This document shows, one piece after another, positions 58,795 to 64,000 of a stretch of 64,000 nucleotides of DNA (the stretch's first letter is position 1; the number at the start of each line of letters is the position of its first letter). Made by a program: the position numbers and the translations under genes. Under the pieces are notes generated by a model. It saw only the letters and a program-made list of their open reading frames with translations. It was not told where the DNA came from and ran no database searches. Source of the stretch: Chrysoperla carnea (taxonomy: Eukaryota; Arthropoda; Insecta; Neuroptera; Chrysopidae); assembly GCF_905475395.1 (NCBI RefSeq), contig NC_058342.1, positions 14,728,640-14,792,639 on the forward strand, given 5' to 3'.

Positions 58795-61700
58795 TTATTC
58801 TTCTAGAGAAAAAGCTCGAAGCTTTAAAGCATTCATACAAAAAAAGAACAATCTGTTGACTTCATTAGGTCCAGAGTGAGAAAGCAATTCGGCTAGTGGG
58901 TTCAATGATTGTTTGTTGACTATCTCTCCCAAATATGCGAATCTCAAATGTGCTAAAACTGGACACTTCAGGATAAAATGTTCTAGCGTCTCATTTTCCC
59001 TGGTATTACAGATCTGACACTCCTCCTGGCTGCTCCACTCGTAAACCACTCCTCTTAATAGGAGCCTGATGTGTAAATTTCCCATTAGGCGCAGTTGGAC
59101 AATTAACCTCATGTGTTCTATGTTAATGGGCAAAGTTAGATAGTCGCATGATTTTGACAGAAGATATTTGTATAGGGAAGAATAAGAAGACTCAAGAATT
59201 CTTGAATCATCCTGTTCTTTTATATTTTCTATGTATTTCTGGACCATGGCTTGTTGGTTTTCTTTCAGTTCATGTAGACTTTGACTAGCCCAGATTGACT
59301 CAAACCCTAAGCTTAAAACAATTTGTTTTAGTTGGGATACCCAGTTATATTTTATAATAACGCTATCACTATTTGCGTTATGAAGTAGGTGTAAGTAGCA
59401 TTTTTTCACAAACCTAGTGTCAGAACAGGCAAGAAGTTTGCTCCACCAATTCAAAACCATAGCAAGAGCATACGCTCCTAAGTGGTCTCTACTATGTTCT
59501 TTGCGAATCATATAATGTGGCGTATTACGTGGTAAATTATAGATTCTTTTGAAGAAGCAACTTTGCACCCTATCTAATTCACTTAGATGCCTCAGACCCC
59601 ACACTTCTACACCGTATAATGTTGTTGAGGTGACAATTGTAGTAAAAAGCCTATTTCTAGCTAGCTCAGAGTTACATCTGGCTTTCACAAATAGCTCCCT
59701 GACGCTTCCAATAGCTACGTTTCCTTTTTTAATCGCAGTGTTTGCCGCTTCTGTGAAAGTGCCCGAGCTAGTAAATATAACTCCTAGATAGTTGAATGCT
59801 CTCACTATTTCAATAGCGTTATTTTCAATGCGGAATTGAGTATCACTCTGTAGCCTACCACCTTTTCTGAACACCATTGCCTTTGTTTTTTCAGGGTTGA
59901 TAATAAGTTTGTTAGCAACACAATAATTGTTAAAGACGTGAAGGCTTTCTTGCAGTTGTTTTGCAGAGTTAGCTAAAAGCGTGGTATCATCAGCGTAACA
60001 CAAATGACTCACACACGTACGTTCATCTAATTCAACTCCCCTTATTAAATTTTGTTCGAAGTAGTCTTGCAGGTCCGACATAAAAAAATTAAAAAGAAGT
60101 GGACTTAGCGAATCTCCCTGCAGAACTCCTTGCGAGATGTGGATGTTTAAACATTCATGATTTCTGGTAGTAAAAATAATTTTCGCATTACTATATAGGT
60201 TGGAAATCACAGATATCACTTTCCTGCTGATACCCAATGCATGTAATTTATACCAAAGGCAGGAATGGTTTATGGTATCAAAAGCCTTTTTTAAGTCCAC
60301 GAATACTACAAACAATTTCCCTTTAACTTTTGTGAGATGATCATTTATTAAACTATTTAAAACAAATATGTTATCCAGGCAACCTCTTCCTTTTCTGAAT
60401 CCTGACTGGTTCTCTGGAATGGCATTAGACAATTGTGCCCATTGCTGTAATCTTTCGCTAAGCATGTACGTATAAATCTTAGTGATACTGTTTAGCAGAG
60501 TGATACCTCTATAGTTGTTAGGGTCATTCATATCACCTTTTTTGTATATAAGACACAGTTTACCAATGGACCAATGTATGGGAGCCTTTTCAGAATTGAA
60601 GGCTTCGTTAAACATATTTAGTAGAACATTTTGCCATTTACTTGGTAAATTTTTTAAAAATTCATTTGAGATTAAATCTACTCCTGGGGCCTTACCTACT
60701 TTGATATGCTGTAGGGCTTTGGATAATTCATGTTTACGAAATGGCACGTCTAGAGAAGGATGAAGAACATCCAAGAAAATATAGTCTGTGGGAATTTTGG
60801 GCGGAAATAGAGTATTGAAGTAAGTTTGCCACGTTTCGAGAGATATGTTATCAGATTTAAGCTTATATTTTCTTTTTAGGTCATTTACCGCTTTCCAAAA
60901 CTGTCCTCCGTCCTTTACATTTCCTAACCTGTCTCTAATTAAGTCAAAGTATGAGTTTTTTTTCTTTTTGACTAGCTTTTTATAGTTTTTTTTGACAGCC
61001 AAATACCCATCAGATGTTGTCATATCAAAATGAGAAAGCTTTGCCTGCCTGAACGCATTTTTAACCTTTGCTTTATGGACTTTGCACTCTTCATCAAACC
61101 AAGGTTTATTATTTTTAATAGTGCAAGTATTGGTGATGTAGATTGTTCTCTCTTGAACCATGTCGCAGTTTTGAGCTGTACTTGTAATATTTTGAACTAT
61201 CGCGTTGTAAATATCACTGGCTGAATATTTATCAAGTGCACATTCAGACTCATTTAATCTATCAATATATGATTCAGCATTATCATCATTCCACTTTAGG
61301 TTCTTGCAAGTATAAGTTTGAGGGACATGATTTACTACTCTGTGCGATTGTTTCTTATCAGTATTATTTAACGTTACTATACAGGGCAAGTGATCTGACT
61401 TTAATATAAAATCGCTTACTTTAAAATCAAATATTTCCAATAATGCCAAATCATTTGCCCATGCAAGATCCAACAAACTGTGTCCATTGGAGTTGTGGAA
61501 TGTAAACTGTCCCCTATCATCGGATTTTGACCTGCCGTTTATAATATTAAAACCAGCATCCTCTAGAAAGGCAGTTAGCAGCTTTCCTTTTCTACCGGCA
61601 ACCTTATCTAAGGAACTCCTCACTTCGTTTAGATTGGTTAGCTCAAAAATTTCTTTATCGGTTTGACCCAGTAAACCGACTCTGCAGTTCATATCGCCTA

Positions 61701-62142
61701 TCAGAAGTACAGGAATTTTATTGAAATTATTATAAATCGAGAGGATATGATCGTTGAGTGAGTCAATAATAAAATCAATGTCTAGAGAAGGTTTGAAATA
61801 AACGAAAATTATGACATATGATTTATGTCCTAAAGTTAGCTTGAGTGACACCCAATGCTCACATTGGTTAATTAATAAACATATAATGTGTTTTTTGACA
61901 AGCACCAATAGACCTCCACTTGCACGGCCTTGAGTTTTTACTTTAGTGGCTTTTACACTGAATAATTGATAATTTTCTAAACCGGGGAACCTTTCACTTA
62001 TATCACTATACACCCACGTTTCACAAATACAAATAACCTCAAACTTTGCTATTCTTTGTTGTTCATAGGTATCCATGTTTAAAAAGTTTTTAAAACCATT
62101 ACAATTCCAGAAGAGCATATTCCATTTCCGTCCCATATCCAT
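58795..62142 (-). CDS. LINE endonuclease / reverse transcriptase, intact (1115 aa)
   Basis: Non-LTR retrotransposon ORF2. N-terminal AP-like endonuclease with W-N-C-N-G (12-16), C-E-T (40-42), G-D-M-N (149-152) and S-D-H (249-251). Reverse transcriptase: G-K-A-P-G-V-D, Y-R-G-I-T-L-L (544-550), G-F-R-K-G-R-G, V-D-L-K-K-A-F-D (615-622), G-V-L-Q-G-D-S-L-S-P-L and Y-A-D-D (716-719). A C-terminal C-x2-C-x9-H-x4-C motif follows. No RNase H seen. All catalytic motifs are present and there is no stop, so the copy is young. Clade within the endonuclease-bearing (Jockey/R1/I) group not fixed. The frame is open 11 codons before the ATG; no complete ORF1 is seen, so a 5' truncation is likely. Confidence 0.95.
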   Translation of the reverse strand: MDMGRKWNMLFWNCNGFKNFLNMDTYEQQRIAKFEVICICETWVYSDISERFPGLENYQLFSVKATKVKTQGRASGGLLVLVKKHIICLLINQCEHWVSLKLTLGHKSYVIIFVYFKPSLDIDFIIDSLNDHILSIYNNFNKIPVLLIGDMNCRVGLLGQTDKEIFELTNLNEVRSSLDKVAGRKGKLLTAFLEDAGFNIINGRSKSDDRGQFTFHNSNGHSLLDLAWANDLALLEIFDFKVSDFILKSDHLPCIVTLNNTDKKQSHRVVNHVPQTYTCKNLKWNDDNAESYIDRLNESECALDKYSASDIYNAIVQNITSTAQNCDMVQERTIYITNTCTIKNNKPWFDEECKVHKAKVKNAFRQAKLSHFDMTTSDGYLAVKKNYKKLVKKKKNSYFDLIRDRLGNVKDGGQFWKAVNDLKRKYKLKSDNISLETWQTYFNTLFPPKIPTDYIFLDVLHPSLDVPFRKHELSKALQHIKVGKAPGVDLISNEFLKNLPSKWQNVLLNMFNEAFNSEKAPIHWSIGKLCLIYKKGDMNDPNNYRGITLLNSITKIYTYMLSERLQQWAQLSNAIPENQSGFRKGRGCLDNIFVLNSLINDHLTKVKGKLFVVFVDLKKAFDTINHSCLWYKLHALGISRKVISVISNLYSNAKIIFTTRNHECLNIHISQGVLQGDSLSPLLFNFFMSDLQDYFEQNLIRGVELDERTCVSHLCYADDTTLLANSAKQLQESLHVFNNYCVANKLIINPEKTKAMVFRKGGRLQSDTQFRIENNAIEIVRAFNYLGVIFTSSGTFTEAANTAIKKGNVAIGSVRELFVKARCNSELARNRLFTTIVTSTTLYGVEVWGLRHLSELDRVQSCFFKRIYNLPRNTPHYMIRKEHSRDHLGAYALAMVLNWWSKLLACSDTRFVKKCYLHLLHNANSDSVIIKYNWVSQLKQIVLSLGFESIWASQSLHELKENQQAMVQKYIENIKEQDDSRILESSYSSLYKYLLSKSCDYLTLPINIEHMRLIVQLRLMGNLHIRLLLRGVVYEWSSQEECQICNTRENETLEHFILKCPVLAHLRFAYLGEIVNKQSLNPLAELLSHSGPNEVNRLFFFCMNALKLRAFSLEE

Positions 62143-62395
62143 GTCCGATCTATTGCTGTTTATCTTGTGTTCTTGTTGCTATTTGTTCGGTATTGCATGG
62201 TTTTCTTCTGAAGATATACCGCTTTGATTGAAGGAATGAGCTCGCGGAAAAAAGAAACAAAGTTAGATTTGAATATTAATAGTTAAAATCTAAAAATTTA
62301 GCATTTTACCTACTTTCAATATAGATGTAATTCTTAAGTTATTCGTAATAATGTATTTAATCGAGGAAATGAAACCAAAAACACCCTCTAACTGA
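62143..62395 (-). other. 5' region of the LINE
   Basis: Another frame before ORF2 may be the tail of ORF1 (ends at a TAG at about 62153-62155), but it is too short to call. Confidence 0.3.
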
Positions 62396-63157
62396 GGAAT
62401 TCTCTCCTCGTCAGTAGATTTTTATGGAAGCCGGTGGAAAATGTTTGTCTGAGTGTACTCAAAAATGCTATATGCGTGAGTGCTTGAGACCAGAAATTGT
62501 GGCCAGAATATGCGATTTTTTTTTCGAAGTCTTATATATCGAAAACGGTGAGGTTTAGCAAAAAGTGTCAAAAGTCAAAAAGTCTTTAGAATGGTTCAAA
62601 ATAAAATGCCATATTTTTTTCAAATAAAATTTTTAACCAAAATCACAAAATAATCATTCATTAGTAATTAATTCATTTTCGTCAATAACGAATTTTTGGC
62701 AAAAAAAGTTATGTTTTTTTTCAAACGATATATATATCAAAAAGGATGAGGTTTGGTGAAAATTGTCAAGAGTACAAAAATGCTTAGAATAGTCTAATTT
62801 ATAATATCTTAGGACTTTCAAATTAAATTTTTGACTCGAACCACGAAAAAATGTTTATTTTCGTTAACAACGAATATTCGGAAAAATTCCGCAATATTTT
62901 TTTCAAATGTTTATGTCTCGAAAACGGTGAGATTAAGTAAAAAATGTTTATAATTGTCCAAAACATAAAATCCAATAGTTTTTTCAAATGTTTAATAAAG
63001 ACAACATGGTGCCCAGGAGTAGGGAACTTCTTCCCCGACGCATAGGCGTAAATAAAAAAAGCACATTACTCAAGTATATGACATTTTTTAGTACACTCAG
63101 ACAAACATTTTCCACCTGCTCCCATAAAAATCTACTGACGAGGAGAGAACTCTTGGG
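62396..63157. mobile_element. Foldback element with internal tandem units
   Basis: Arms: GAATTCTCTCCTCGTCAGTAG at the left and CTACTGACGAGGAGAGAACTC at the right, continuing with the TTTTCCACC and ACACTCAGACAAACA blocks. Inside are three degenerate units of about 180 bases with a TCGAAAACGGTGAG(G/A)TT box. No transposase. Confidence 0.7.
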
Positions 63158-63457
63158 TCAAATTTCCTACAGTCATTTCAAATAGTAAATTTTTTTCTGT
63201 CATGCAAGATAAGTACTCTCTTTCTGCACTGTTTTTCGTGCCCAAAATAGTTAATTACCTACTGCGGAGGCCAAATTTATTTATCGCACGCCAAAAATAA
63301 ATTACCTTGGTAGTTTATTATTAACGTGAAATAAAAAAAATTTTAGCACACAGTAATTTGTCCTTTCACAGAAAATCGTGCAGAAATAAAGAATTAATCT
63401 AGAAAAATATCATTTACAATCAGAGCTAATTGTTTATTACAAACTCGAATGATAAAA

Positions 63458-63950
63458 TGGTACTTTTTATAGAACGAATAGTTTCGAAGATACAGCTTTT
63501 CAAAGTTAGTATTTTTTCAAGTTACACGATTTTACGCAAAATTCCATCTTGTAAACCGATAGAGATAGAACAAATGTTTAAATGTAAAAAAAGTTTCTTA
63601 TAAAAAAATTAACAACTTTTGTTTGGACCTTTTTTCGTAAACACCACTGGTTTTTGAAATGTTTCGAAAAATTATTTTCCAGAATATTTTATAAGACCAC
63701 GTTGAAGCTATCTGAAAAATTTCAATTCCCTATCTATTATAGTTTTGGAGAAAATGGACACCGAAATTTGGCCTAATTTGCTCCTTCACCGGTAAACAGT
63801 GATGTTTACGAAAAAATATTGCTGATTTTTTTATAAGAAACATTTATTTTTAAACTTTTGTTCTATCTCTAACGGTTTACAAAATGAAATTTTGCGAAAA
63901 ATCGTATAACCTTATAAGTTGTATCTCCGAAACTATCGCTCCTATAAAAA
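63458..63950. mobile_element. Foldback element related to repeat family D
   Basis: Palindrome of about 490 bases: TTTCGAAGATACAGC at the left and its partner GTTGTATCTCCGAAAC at the right, with AAACCGATAGAGATAGAAC mirrored inside. The inner part matches the middle of family D. Confidence 0.65.
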
Positions 63951-64000
63951 CCGGCTTGATCTCAAATTGCTGCAGATTTAACCTTCTCTAAAAATAAATT

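Overview
The window looks like non-coding-rich, AT-rich nuclear DNA of an insect. The signs are GT-AG introns, TATA boxes about 80 bases before start codons, poly(A) signals, the 3' end of an insect-type fatty acyl-CoA reductase, Helitron, hAT, piggyBac-like, pogo-like and LINE elements, and many foldback elements. The order cannot be told from the sequence. Most exons are short and had to be joined by hand at splice sites whose reading phases agree, so exon structures are predictions.

Layout: (1) 0.1-3.0 kb, + strand, the last three exons of a fatty acyl-CoA reductase whose last intron holds a foldback transposon and a small cysteine-rich ORF. (2) A four-member family of unrecognised secreted proteins, all on the - strand, at 6.8-8.3, 22.0-23.2, 41.5-45.7 and 50.0-52.3 kb. 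They share a signal peptide, N/Q/G-rich repeats, phase-0 introns and the same TATA box. Copies 1 and 2 come from a recent 3-kb direct duplication (6.5-9.6 and 21.7-24.6 kb). (3) 11.8-17.2 kb, + strand, a five-exon gene for a 170-residue protein that resembles the KRAB-like plus SSXRD-like N-terminus of PRDM9/SSX proteins. The segment around it (11.2-18.6 kb) is repeated in inverted orientation at 25.5-39.1 kb, where the gene is a wreck without its KRAB-like exons. (4) 28.0-35.7 kb, inside the inverted arm: a Helitron whose two ends are intact but which contains about 7.2 kb of extra DNA. That DNA holds a Polinton/Maverick-like polymerase N-terminal gene (truncated, frameshifted), a frameshifted gene resembling a multi-copy arthropod family, a tiny spliced membrane or secreted protein gene with 33-base phase-2 exons, a 0.5-kb inverted repeat, and three MITEs. 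(5) 53.8-57.0 kb, Helitron remnants. One Helitron end lies next to a 52-bp x 6 minisatellite made of back-to-back heat-shock elements; the other is an internally deleted Helitron that keeps a piece of helicase. (6) 58.2-62.2 kb, - strand, a LINE with an intact 1115-residue endonuclease/reverse transcriptase ORF. (7) 62.4-64 kb, foldback elements.

The most interesting points are the heat-shock-element array beside a Helitron end, the Helitron with a large foreign cargo, the KRAB/SSXRD-like gene with its start codon split by an intron, and the exon and intron changes within the secreted-protein family. No tRNA, rRNA or CRISPR array was seen.
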